Shown here piece after piece: positions 1-6,851 of a DNA stretch of 64,000 nucleotides; the stretch's first letter is position 1, and each line of letters starts with the position of its first letter. Made by a program: the position numbers and the translations under genes. The notes under the pieces were generated by a model. That model made no database searches, was not told the origin of the DNA, and worked only from the letters and a program-made list of their open reading frames with translations. The stretch is from Acidaminococcus fermentans (GTDB taxonomy: Bacteria; Bacillota; Negativicutes; Acidaminococcales; Acidaminococcaceae), in assembly GCF_009696675.1 (NCBI RefSeq), contig NZ_VULN01000002.1, positions 124,001-188,000 on the forward strand. The letters run 5' to 3'.

Positions 1-288
1 ACCAAGGGCGCAGCCCTGGTGCCCTTCAAGGTGGGCCAGAAAGCCAACGAGCTGTTTGCTCTGGCAGAAACCGTGATCACCAAAGGCAACCAGAACGCCA
101 TCACCGATGGGGCAGTGGCGGCCATGAATGCACGGGCTGCCGTACGGGGAGCCTTCCTGAACGTAAAGATCAACCTGGGCAGCATCAAGGATGCTCTGTT
201 CGTGGAAGATCTGAAAAAGAGAATGGCTGAAATCGAAGCCGATGTGGATGCCAGAGAACAGGCACTGCTGGGCAAGGTGAAGCTGTAA
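1..288 (+). CDS. fchA: Formimidoyl-tetrahydrofolate cyclodeaminase, C-terminal part (5' truncated by window edge)
   Basis: The frame is open from base 1, so only the last 95 residues are present. They contain the block GNQNAITDGAVAAMNARAA followed by GAFLNVKINLGSIKD, which is the hallmark C-terminal helix region of the cyclodeaminase / FchA family (FTCD C-terminal domain). The enzyme releases ammonia from 5-formimino-THF to give 5,10-methenyl-THF in the cytoplasm, the step after glutamate formiminotransferase in histidine breakdown. The histidine ammonia-lyase genes a few kilobases downstream fit this role. Whether the protein is a stand-alone cyclodeaminase or a fusion to formiminotransferase cannot be seen because the start is missing. 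Confidence 0.85.
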   Translation, partial: TKGAALVPFKVGQKANELFALAETVITKGNQNAITDGAVAAMNARAAVRGAFLNVKINLGSIKDALFVEDLKKRMAEIEADVDAREQALLGKVKL

Positions 289-289
289 G

Positions 290-323
290 AAAAGGGGCTG
301 TTGCACAGGCAACAGTCCCTTTT
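290..323. terminator. Bidirectional hairpin terminator after fchA
   Basis: An inverted repeat, GGGGCTGTTGC / GCAACAGTCCC, is flanked by A's on the left and T's on the right, so it could stop transcription from both the fchA side and the convergent regulator. It belongs to the recurrent GGCTGTTGC terminator family in this window. Confidence 0.75.
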
Positions 324-343
324 GGGTCGCGGGCCGCGGCCGG

Positions 344-372
344 GGGTGTGGATCTTTCCACACCCTTTTTTT
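344..372 (+). terminator. Second rho-independent terminator after fchA
   Basis: GGGTGTGG and CCACACCC form a perfect 8-bp stem with a 6-base loop followed by seven T's. The T tract runs into the stop codon of the convergent regulator gene. Confidence 0.8.
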
Positions 373-1816
373 ACACCTCGATCCCGTATTTCCTGATCCG
401 GTACTGGAGATTTTGACGCTGGATCCCCAGCTCTTTGGCGCTGCGGGTAATGTTCCCCTGGTTCCGGCGGAGGGTTTCCTCCAATAGGTACATTTCGTAG
501 CTGGCCATTTTTTCCGCCAGGGTACGGCCCGGCATATCCGGAGGCGGGTCCTGGCGCCCGGACCGGGGCAGGGCGGATCTCTTCCGGCTGGTCTCCCTGA
601 GGGAGGGGGCCGTCCAGGGGGCACGGATAAAGTCCGGAAGCAGGTCATCGGTGAGCTCGTTGCCTTCCGCCAGGTTCATGGCATAGTCCAGTACATGGAA
701 CAGCTCCCGGACATTTCCCGGCCAGCTGTACTGCTGCAGCTGCCACAGGGCTTTGGGGGCAATATGGGTAAGGGGATAGGCATAGCGGCTGGCGCAGCGG
801 CGGAGGTAGAAATGGCACAGGGCTTCCAGATCATCGATCCGATCCCGGAGCGGGGGAATCTGGAGCACCATGGTGGCCAGCCGGTAAAACAGGTCTTCCC
901 GAAGCCGGCCGGCCCGGACCAGCTGGAAGGGGTCCTTGTTGCAGGTGGAGATCACCCGCACATCCACTTCCCGTTCCCGGGTCTCTCCCACCCGGCGGAA
1001 AACACCTTCCTGGAGTACCCGGAGAAGCTTGGCCTGCATGGCCGGACTCATGGAATTCAGTTCGTCCAGGAACAGGGTCCCTTCATGGGCGGTTTCCAGC
1101 AGACCTTTCCGGTTGGTGGAACCGGTATAGGCCCCGGCTACGGTACCGAACAGGATGCTTTCAATGAGGCTTTCGGGAACGGCGGCGCAGTTGAACACCA
1201 CCAGGGGCTTGTCTTTCCGGCGGCTCAGCTGGTGGATGCTTTGAGCCAGGATTTCCTTGCCGGTGCCCGTCTCTCCGTAGATCATGATGTTGCTGTCCTG
1301 GGGAGCCACCTTTCGGACCGTCTTTTTCAGTTCCTGCACGGATGGAGCTTCTCCAATGAAATCCTCCAGGTCATAGCTGCGCTTTTTCTTTTCCTGTCCC
1401 TGAGCCAGGGCCAGGTTCTGGGCCCGGTTCTGGAGCTGTTCCAGCAGCTGCCGCCGTTTGTCCAAGAGAAACACGTCTTCTTCAAAGTCGATGGCCGCCG
1501 TCAAAGTCCTGTTCTCAAAGACCGGATGGGCGGTGTTGAAAGTGTAGTGTTCCTTTCCGTCCATGGTTTTGTACCGGCAGAGCCGGTTCCGGATCTCTTT
1601 CTGTTCCCGGATGCAGGACAGGGTGGTGCTTTCTTCTGAAGTCACATTGACCACGGACAGCAGAGCTTCTCCCCGATACGGACTGTTTTCCGGCACACCC
1701 ATCATCTGCCGGGCCTTCCGGTTCATGAAAATGGCTTTCCCCAGAGGAGAATAAATGTAGACTGCTTCATCCAAAAGGTCCAGGGCTTTTTCCAGAAAAT
1801 GGATATAAGATGTCAT
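371..1816 (-). CDS. Sigma-54-dependent transcriptional activator (PAS-AAA+-Fis HTH), RocR-like
   Basis: This is a bacterial enhancer-binding protein. Numbered from the upstream ATG at 1819, residues 10-110 look like a PAS-type sensor, residues 155-385 are the sigma-54 AAA+ domain with Walker A GETGTGKE (182-189), the sigma-54 contact loop GAYTGS (229-234, usual form GAFTGA) and Walker B GTLFLDE (247-253), and the last 40 residues are a Fis-type helix-turn-helix (ITRSAKELGIQRQNLQYRI). Two ATGs are adjacent (1819, 1816); the AGGAGG ribosome site favours the second. The gene is divergent from the BCCT transporter, whose upstream region has a good -24/-12 promoter, so it most likely activates that operon. 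The PAS ligand is unknown. Confidence 0.9.
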   Translation of the reverse strand: MTSYIHFLEKALDLLDEAVYIYSPLGKAIFMNRKARQMMGVPENSPYRGEALLSVVNVTSEESTTLSCIREQKEIRNRLCRYKTMDGKEHYTFNTAHPVFENRTLTAAIDFEEDVFLLDKRRQLLEQLQNRAQNLALAQGQEKKKRSYDLEDFIGEAPSVQELKKTVRKVAPQDSNIMIYGETGTGKEILAQSIHQLSRRKDKPLVVFNCAAVPESLIESILFGTVAGAYTGSTNRKGLLETAHEGTLFLDELNSMSPAMQAKLLRVLQEGVFRRVGETREREVDVRVISTCNKDPFQLVRAGRLREDLFYRLATMVLQIPPLRDRIDDLEALCHFYLRRCASRYAYPLTHIAPKALWQLQQYSWPGNVRELFHVLDYAMNLAEGNELTDDLLPDFIRAPWTAPSLRETSRKRSALPRSGRQDPPPDMPGRTLAEKMASYEMYLLEETLRRNQGNITRSAKELGIQRQNLQYRIRKYGIEV

Positions 1817-1834
1817 CATGCCCTCCTTTTATGC

Positions 1835-1869
1835 GCAGAAAAATTTTGCAGATGCAGAATGATTTTGCA
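1835..1869. promoter_or_regulatory. Tandem 16-bp repeats, likely activator binding sites
   Basis: Two copies of GCAGAAnnATTTTGCA lie at 1835-1850 and 1854-1869, 19 bp apart and identical at 14 of 16 positions. The second is part of the dyad ATGCA-N9-TGCAT (1852-1870). They sit about 150-180 bp upstream of the sigma-54 promoter, the normal place for an enhancer-binding protein, and also just upstream of the regulator gene itself. Binding is inferred. Confidence 0.55.
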
Positions 1870-1971
1870 TTTCTCTTTTCATTATGCCTGTTTCCCAGGG
1901 CAAAGGCAAGAGAAATCTGCTTCAGAAAGGCAGAAATTTGTTGTAAATGAAATAAAACAGGGTGAGAAGAA

Positions 1972-1988
1972 AAAGTATGCAGTATACA
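1972..1988. promoter_or_regulatory. Palindromic element shared with the YuiF/hutH upstream region
   Basis: AAAGTATGCAGTATACA matches 15 of 17 bases at 5314-5330. Its core GTATgCaGTATAC is a near-palindrome built from GTATAC. It lies 30 bp upstream of the -24 element of the BCCT promoter. The cognate factor is not known. Confidence 0.45.
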
Positions 1989-2017
1989 TAGGAGATTTTT
2001 CCGGAAAACAGAGGAAC

Positions 2018-2033
2018 TGGTATCCAATTTGCA
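2018..2033 (+). promoter_or_regulatory. Sigma-54 (-24/-12) promoter for the BCCT transporter operon
   Basis: TGGTATCCAATTTGCA has the invariant GG and GC of a sigma-54 promoter with exactly 10 bp between them, and the -12 half TTGCA is perfect. Predicted transcription start is near 2044, about 50 bp before the start codon at 2094. A sigma-54 activator is encoded divergently next door. Confidence 0.8.
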
Positions 2034-2093
2034 TAATAAAAAGACAGAAATCAACAAACGCAGCCACAACTGCAGAATCTGGGAGGGATTGCA

Positions 2094-3692
2094 ATGAATG
2101 CGCAGACAACCGACAAAAAGGGCATCCGCTGGGATGTCTTCGTCCCCTGTTTCCTGATCATCGGCGGAGCCGCCATCCTGGGGGTGGTGAACAACGCCTG
2201 GCTGACAAAGGTGACCCAGGCCATATTCGGCTGGTCCCTGGAAACCTTTGGCTGGCTGTATCAGTGGGTGGCCCTGGGCACCCTGATCCTGATCACCCTG
2301 CTGGCCTTTTCTCCTCTGGGGAAGATCCGGTTCGGCGGACCCAACGCCAAAGCCAAATTCTCCTTCGGTGCCTGGTTTGCCATGACCCTGACCGGAGGCA
2401 TTGCCACCGGGCTGATCACCTACGGGGTCAATGAACCGTTGATCTATTACGGCAGCATCTACGGGGAACTGAAGGAAACGGGCATTGCTCCCTTTACGCC
2501 GGAAGCCTCTTTCTTCGCCATGGCACGGTGTTTCTACAACTGGACTTTTATTCCTTATGCCATGTATGCCCTAAGCGGTGTGATCATTGCCTACATGTAT
2601 TACAACCGGAAGAAGGAACTGTCCGTAGCCGCGTCCCTGACTCCTCTCTTCGGGGAACGGGTGACCAAAGGCTTCTGGCGGGCAGCCATTGACACTCTGT
2701 CGGTGCTGGCCATCGCCCTGGGGCTAGCGGCTTCCCTGGGTGCCGGGCTGGCTCTGGTGGGCACCGGGCTTACGGCTGCCTACGGAATCAAACAGGGGCC
2801 GGTGGTCTGGTTCATCCTGACGGCCGTCATCACCGCCACCTTTACAGTTGCCTCCGTCATGGGTATCGACAAAGGGATCAAATGGCTGGCCAACCTGACC
2901 ACCAAGATCTTCTATGCCCTGCTGATCCTTTTAATCATCATCGGGCCCACCGTGTACATCCTGAACATCACCAATGTGGGGATGGGCTACTGGCTGGACC
3001 GGTTCTGGACCTGGGCCCTGGATCCCTACCTGGCGGAAGGGAAAGCTCTGGTCACCTGGTGGACCATGTATGACTGGGCCATCTGGATCGCCTATGCACC
3101 CCTCATGGGGATTTTCTTTGCCATGATCGCTTACGGGCGCACCATCAAACAGTTCCTGCTGATCAACTGGATCCTGCCGGCAGTGTTCGGTCTGGTGTGG
3201 TTCTCCGTCTGGGGCGGCACAGCTCTCCAGTGGCAGATGGACGGCCGTGTGGATATTGTCCAGGCCATCAAGGCCGGGGGCGCGGTATCCGGGATCTGGA
3301 CCTTCCTCCAGGCCATTCCTTTTGGGGGCGTGCTGATCCCGGTGATCATCATCACCCTGATCGCCGCTTTCTCCACTACTGCGGACACCATGTCCACCAC
3401 CATTGCAGCTCTGTGCACCAAAGGAGCCAGCCATGATGAAGAACCGGCTCTCTGGCAGAAAGTGGTCTGGGGGGTCTCCATCGGTGCCATTGCCGCCATC
3501 ATGGTGGCCTTCGGCGGCGGGGAACAGGGAGTCGACGGGGTGAAATTCCTGGCGGCCTGCGGCGGCTTTGTGGTGCTGGCCATCTTTATCCTTCAGGTGG
3601 CAGCTGCAGTGAAGGTGTTCTTTATGGAAAAAGAAACCAAAAAGGACATTGTGGACAGTGAAGATCTGATCGAGACACCGGAAGGGAAGTGA
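2094..3692 (+). CDS. BCCT family transporter (betaine/carnitine/choline type), probable betaine-type substrate importer
   Basis: A 532-residue polytopic inner-membrane protein of the BCCT family (TC 2.A.15). Family marks are the segment FGAWFAMTLTGGIATGL followed by YGVNEPL (residues ~85-115), the aromatic helix WTMYDWAIWIAYAPLMGIFF, and the following loop and helix start AYGRTIKQF. The start has a good ribosome site (GGGAGG, 7 bases upstream). The stop is four bases before the MIO-less lyase start, so the two are surely co-transcribed from the sigma-54 promoter. BCCT proteins carry quaternary ammonium compounds. The pairing with an ergothionase-like lyase suggests ergothioneine or hercynine (histidine betaine) as cargo, but a histidine-type substrate cannot be excluded. 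Confidence 0.88.
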   Translation: MNAQTTDKKGIRWDVFVPCFLIIGGAAILGVVNNAWLTKVTQAIFGWSLETFGWLYQWVALGTLILITLLAFSPLGKIRFGGPNAKAKFSFGAWFAMTLTGGIATGLITYGVNEPLIYYGSIYGELKETGIAPFTPEASFFAMARCFYNWTFIPYAMYALSGVIIAYMYYNRKKELSVAASLTPLFGERVTKGFWRAAIDTLSVLAIALGLAASLGAGLALVGTGLTAAYGIKQGPVVWFILTAVITATFTVASVMGIDKGIKWLANLTTKIFYALLILLIIIGPTVYILNITNVGMGYWLDRFWTWALDPYLAEGKALVTWWTMYDWAIWIAYAPLMGIFFAMIAYGRTIKQFLLINWILPAVFGLVWFSVWGGTALQWQMDGRVDIVQAIKAGGAVSGIWTFLQAIPFGGVLIPVIIITLIAAFSTTADTMSTTIAALCTKGASHDEEPALWQKVVWGVSIGAIAAIMVAFGGGEQGVDGVKFLAACGGFVVLAIFILQVAAAVKVFFMEKETKKDIVDSEDLIETPEGK

Positions 3693-3696
3693 CACC

Positions 3697-5226
3697 ATGG
3701 CTGAGACAATTATCCTTGGACCGAAAATCAATCTGGAAGATTTTATGGCCGTGGCCCGGTTCCATGCTCCGGTGGAATTTTCTCCCGGGTATTGTGAACG
3801 GGTGAACCGGTCCCGGGCCCTGGTGGAAAAATGGGTGGAAGAAGAAAAAGTCATGTACGGGGTCACCACCGGTTTCGGGGCCCTGTGCACCAAAGCCATC
3901 AGCAGGGAAGAAACTGCCCAGCTCCAGGAGAACATCATCCTGTCCCATTCCGTGTCCGTAGGGGAACCTCTGCCGGAAGAAGCGGTCCGGGGAACCCTTT
4001 TGATGATGCTCCAGAATCTGGGCCAGGGATACAGCGGGGTCCGTCTGGAAGTGCTGGAACAGGTCCGGCAGTTCCTGAACCGGGGAGTGACGCCCTGGGC
4101 TCCTGGAGACGGCAGCGTGGGATACCTGAGCCCGGAGGCCCACATGGCCCTGGTGATCACCGGACGGGGAAAAGCTTGGTATCAGGGGAAACTGCTGGAA
4201 GGCCGGGACGCCCTGGCACAGGCGGGACTGGAGCCCCTTACCCTGGCTTCCAAGGAAGGGCTGGCCCTGGTGTCCGGCACCACGTCTCCCACGGCCCTGG
4301 GAGCCATCGGTCTTTATGATCTGCTCCAGGCGGCCCGGACCGCCGATGTGGTGGGGGCCATGAGCCTGGAGATCCTCCAGGGGGTCATGAATGCCTTCGA
4401 TCCCCGGGTCATGGCCGTCCGGCCCCATCCGGACCAGGCCAAAGCGGCGGAAAACGTCCGGAACCTGCTGGCGGATTCCCAGGTGATTGCCGCTGCCCAG
4501 GGGAAAAGAGTACAGGATGCCCTGTCTCTCCGGTGCATCCCCCAGCTCCACGGGGCGGCCCGGAAAACCCTGGAAGATGCCAGGAGAACCCTGGAAATCG
4601 AAATGAATGCCTGCTGCGACAATCCCATCCTGTGGCCGGAGCCCGGGAACGAGGACGTAATCTCCGCCTGCAATGCGGATTCCGCCTATGTGGGGATCGC
4701 CATGGATTCGTCCTGTATGGCGGCCACCATGATGGCCAAAATGTCCGAACGGCGGAACAACCGGCTCATTGACGGAAATCTGTCCGGGTACCCCTGGTTC
4801 CTGATCCAGAATCCGGGGCTCAATTCCGGGGTGATGATTCCCCAGTACACCCAGGCGGGGCTGCTGAACCAGATGCGGATCCTGTGTACTCCTGCGGTGA
4901 TTGACAACACGCCTACCTGCGGGAACCAGGAAGATTATGTGGCCATGGGATACAATGCGTCCCTGAAATCCCTGAAAGTGGCGGAGAAACTGGAATACAT
5001 CCTGGCCATTGAGCTGCTGTCCGTCTACGAGGTCCAGCCCTTTGTGGACGGAAGCCTCCGGCGGAGCAGCGCCAGCCGGCAGGTGCTGGAGGAAATCGCC
5101 CAAACAGTGCCGGAAATGAAAGAGGACATGTACCTGTATCCCCATATCGAGTTCCTGAAGAAAAAGATCCACGACGGAAGCATCCTTCGTTGGGCGGAAG
5201 AAGGAATGGGGAAGAAGCTGGTGTAA
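3697..5226 (+). CDS. MIO-less histidine-ammonia-lyase homologue, predicted ergothionase (trimethylamine-lyase)
   Basis: A 509-residue member of the aromatic amino-acid lyase fold, clearly homologous end to end to the HutH at 6852-8411. Where HutH has GSLG-ASG-DLAPLAHM, this protein has GSVG-YLSPEAHM (139-150): the Ala-Ser-Gly triad that cyclises to the MIO electrophile is cleanly deleted. Other HutH active-site positions also differ: Asn203 becomes Ser193, Tyr285 becomes Leu276 and Phe333 becomes Ala327. The catalytic Tyr (54), the His (84), Arg (279) and Glu (412) remain. Ammonia elimination needs MIO, but trimethylamine is a better leaving group; ergothionases, which release trimethylamine from ergothioneine, are described (from memory, Treponema denticola and Burkholderia) as MIO-free members of this family. 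The BCCT betaine-type transporter immediately upstream supports that reading. A different amine-lyase activity remains possible. Confidence 0.72.
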   Translation: MAETIILGPKINLEDFMAVARFHAPVEFSPGYCERVNRSRALVEKWVEEEKVMYGVTTGFGALCTKAISREETAQLQENIILSHSVSVGEPLPEEAVRGTLLMMLQNLGQGYSGVRLEVLEQVRQFLNRGVTPWAPGDGSVGYLSPEAHMALVITGRGKAWYQGKLLEGRDALAQAGLEPLTLASKEGLALVSGTTSPTALGAIGLYDLLQAARTADVVGAMSLEILQGVMNAFDPRVMAVRPHPDQAKAAENVRNLLADSQVIAAAQGKRVQDALSLRCIPQLHGAARKTLEDARRTLEIEMNACCDNPILWPEPGNEDVISACNADSAYVGIAMDSSCMAATMMAKMSERRNNRLIDGNLSGYPWFLIQNPGLNSGVMIPQYTQAGLLNQMRILCTPAVIDNTPTCGNQEDYVAMGYNASLKSLKVAEKLEYILAIELLSVYEVQPFVDGSLRRSSASRQVLEEIAQTVPEMKEDMYLYPHIEFLKKKIHDGSILRWAEEGMGKKLV

Positions 5227-5266
5227 AAAGAAGGTGCTGCTCGTTGCCTGCAGCACCTTCTTTTTG
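5225..5266 (+). terminator. Rho-independent terminator after the lyase gene
   Basis: AGAAGGTGCTGC and GCAGCACCTTCT form a perfect 12-bp stem followed by TTTT, starting at the stop codon. It is flanked by A's, so it may also work in the other direction. Confidence 0.85.
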
Positions 5267-5313
5267 TCCATAAAACGTCCCCTGCTTTAGTGCAATACTG
5301 GAATAAAAACGAC

Positions 5314-5330
5314 AAAGTATACTGTATACA
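5314..5330. promoter_or_regulatory. Palindromic GTATAC-T-GTATAC operator-like element
   Basis: AAAGTATACTGTATACA contains a perfect 13-bp palindrome and the octamer TGTATACA. It matches 1972-1988 at 15 of 17 positions and lies 42 bp upstream of a TTGACA box before the YuiF/hutH pair. It is a candidate repressor site, for example for a GntR/HutC-type factor, but no such gene is in the window. Confidence 0.5.
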
Positions 5331-5371
5331 ATAAAAAGAAAATTCAAAATCGTGTCCCGAGTGAAAAATAT

Positions 5372-5403
5372 TTGACATTCTTCTGACTTTTTTACAGTAC
5401 AAT
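5372..5403 (+). promoter_or_regulatory. Probable sigma-70 promoter for the yuiF-hutH pair
   Basis: A perfect TTGACA (5372-5377) is followed by TACAAT (5398-5403) with a 20-bp spacer, longer than the usual 17; TACAGT at 5393-5398 would give 15. The sub-optimal spacing suggests a weak or activated promoter. Confidence 0.45.
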
Positions 5404-5478
5404 AAATCCGTAAGACAAAGGGGATTGCGCAGGAATCCCCGCAAACGGAAAAGTGAATAGAAAAGGAGTGATCAATGT

Positions 5479-6783
5479 ATGGAAATCTTAACCAACCCCA
5501 TCGTCGTCTCCGTAATTGTCATGTCCGTCTTGTGCCTGCTCAAGATGAACGTCCTGTTCGCCATCCTGGTGGCAGCCATTGTAGCCGGAGCCACCGGCGG
5601 CCTGGCCATTGACAAAACGGTGAGCATCCTGATCGGCGGGATGGGCGGCAACTCGGAAACCGCTCTCAGCTACATCCTGCTGGGGACCCTGGCAGTGGCC
5701 ATCGGACGGTCCGGCCTGGCAGACATTGCAGCACGGAAAATCACCAAGGTGGTAGGGACGAAAAAAACAGCCTTTGTATTCCTGATCGCTTTCGTGGCCT
5801 GCTTCTCCCAGAACCTGATCCCGGTACATATTGCATTCATCCCTATCCTGATTCCCCCTCTGCTGGTGGTAATGAACCATATGAAACTGGACCGGAGAGC
5901 GGTTGCCTGCGCACTGACCTTCGGACTGAAAGCCCCGTACGTATCCCTTCCTGTAGGGTTCGGGCTGCTGTTCATGACCATCATCAAGGATCAGATGGTG
6001 GCCAACAACGTAATGGTTTCCATCAGTGACATTTCTTCCGTTATGTGGATCGGCGGTGCCTCTATGTTGGTGGGCCTGATCCTTTCCACCATTTTCTACA
6101 GCCGTGACCGGGAATACAAGGACCTGCCCATTATGGGCCAGGATGAAAAAGCCGGGGAAACGGAAATGAACGCGGACTGCTGGAAAGCCCTGGCCGGTGC
6201 CGTAGCCGCCTTTGTGGCCCAGCTGTACTTCAAATCCCTGCCCATCGGCGCCATGTGCGGCCTGCTGGTGATGCTGGTTACTGGTTCCATCAAATGGAAC
6301 AAGATGGATGAAATGGTGGATGGCGGCGTCAAGATGATGGGCTTCATCGCCTTCGTTATGCTGGTGGCTGCCGGTTATGCCAATGTGCTCCGGGAAACCC
6401 ATTCTGTGGAATCCCTGGTTATGGCCACCACGGCTGTAATCAACACCAAATTCAGCGGCGCCTTCCTGATGCTGGCCGTGGGCCTGCTGATCACCATGGG
6501 CATCGGCACTTCCTTCGGGACCATCCCTGTGGTGGCTTCCATCTACATCCCCATGGGCCTGAAACTGGGCTTCAGCATCCCTTCCATCATCCTGCTGATC
6601 GGGATCGCCGCAGCACTGGGGGATGCCGGTTCTCCTGCTTCCGACTCCACTTTGGGACCCACCTCGGGGCTTAACGCGGACGGACAGCACAACCATATCT
6701 GGGATACCTGCGTACCCACCTTCATTTTCTTCGATGTGACCCTGTTCATCGGCGGCCTGATCGGCGCCATGATCCTGGGCTGA
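5479..6783 (+). CDS. YuiF-type Na+/H+-antiporter-family transporter, putative histidine transporter
   Basis: A 434-residue, strongly hydrophobic protein with about 10-12 predicted membrane helices, related to the NhaC-like antiporter superfamily branch often annotated as putative amino-acid (histidine) transporter YuiF. Recognisable stretches are ILLGTLAVAIGRSGLADIAARK near residue 68, FSQNLIPVHIAFIPILIPPLL near 110, and GDAGSPASDSTLGPTSGLNADG near the C-terminus, typical of this family. It sits 68 bp before hutH with only a weak hairpin between them, so histidine import is the simplest assignment. The ion coupling cannot be read from sequence alone. Confidence 0.75.
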   Translation: MEILTNPIVVSVIVMSVLCLLKMNVLFAILVAAIVAGATGGLAIDKTVSILIGGMGGNSETALSYILLGTLAVAIGRSGLADIAARKITKVVGTKKTAFVFLIAFVACFSQNLIPVHIAFIPILIPPLLVVMNHMKLDRRAVACALTFGLKAPYVSLPVGFGLLFMTIIKDQMVANNVMVSISDISSVMWIGGASMLVGLILSTIFYSRDREYKDLPIMGQDEKAGETEMNADCWKALAGAVAAFVAQLYFKSLPIGAMCGLLVMLVTGSIKWNKMDEMVDGGVKMMGFIAFVMLVAAGYANVLRETHSVESLVMATTAVINTKFSGAFLMLAVGLLITMGIGTSFGTIPVVASIYIPMGLKLGFSIPSIILLIGIAAALGDAGSPASDSTLGPTSGLNADGQHNHIWDTCVPTFIFFDVTLFIGGLIGAMILG

Positions 6784-6796
6784 CTGGATAACAATC

Positions 6797-6821
6797 AGGG
6801 GCTGCCAGGCAGCCCCTTTCT
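6797..6821 (+). terminator. Weak hairpin between yuiF-type gene and hutH
   Basis: AGGGGCTGCC and GGCAGCCCCTTT form a compact stem with almost no loop followed by CTTTCT. The T run is poor, so it may act as an attenuator or processing site rather than a full stop, leaving hutH in the operon. Confidence 0.45.
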
Positions 6822-6851
6822 ATGGAATTCACTTGTAAGGAGGAAAATCAC

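Noticed and set aside
2931-4160. Long minus-strand open frames over the BCCT, lyase and other plus-strand genes
   Set aside because: They have no ribosome sites or recognisable domains, are rich in Pro/Gly/His, and mirror the codon bias of the real genes.
6822-6851. Upstream ATG for hutH
   Set aside because: It would place the strong AAGGAGG ribosome site inside the coding sequence; ATG at 6852 is correctly spaced.
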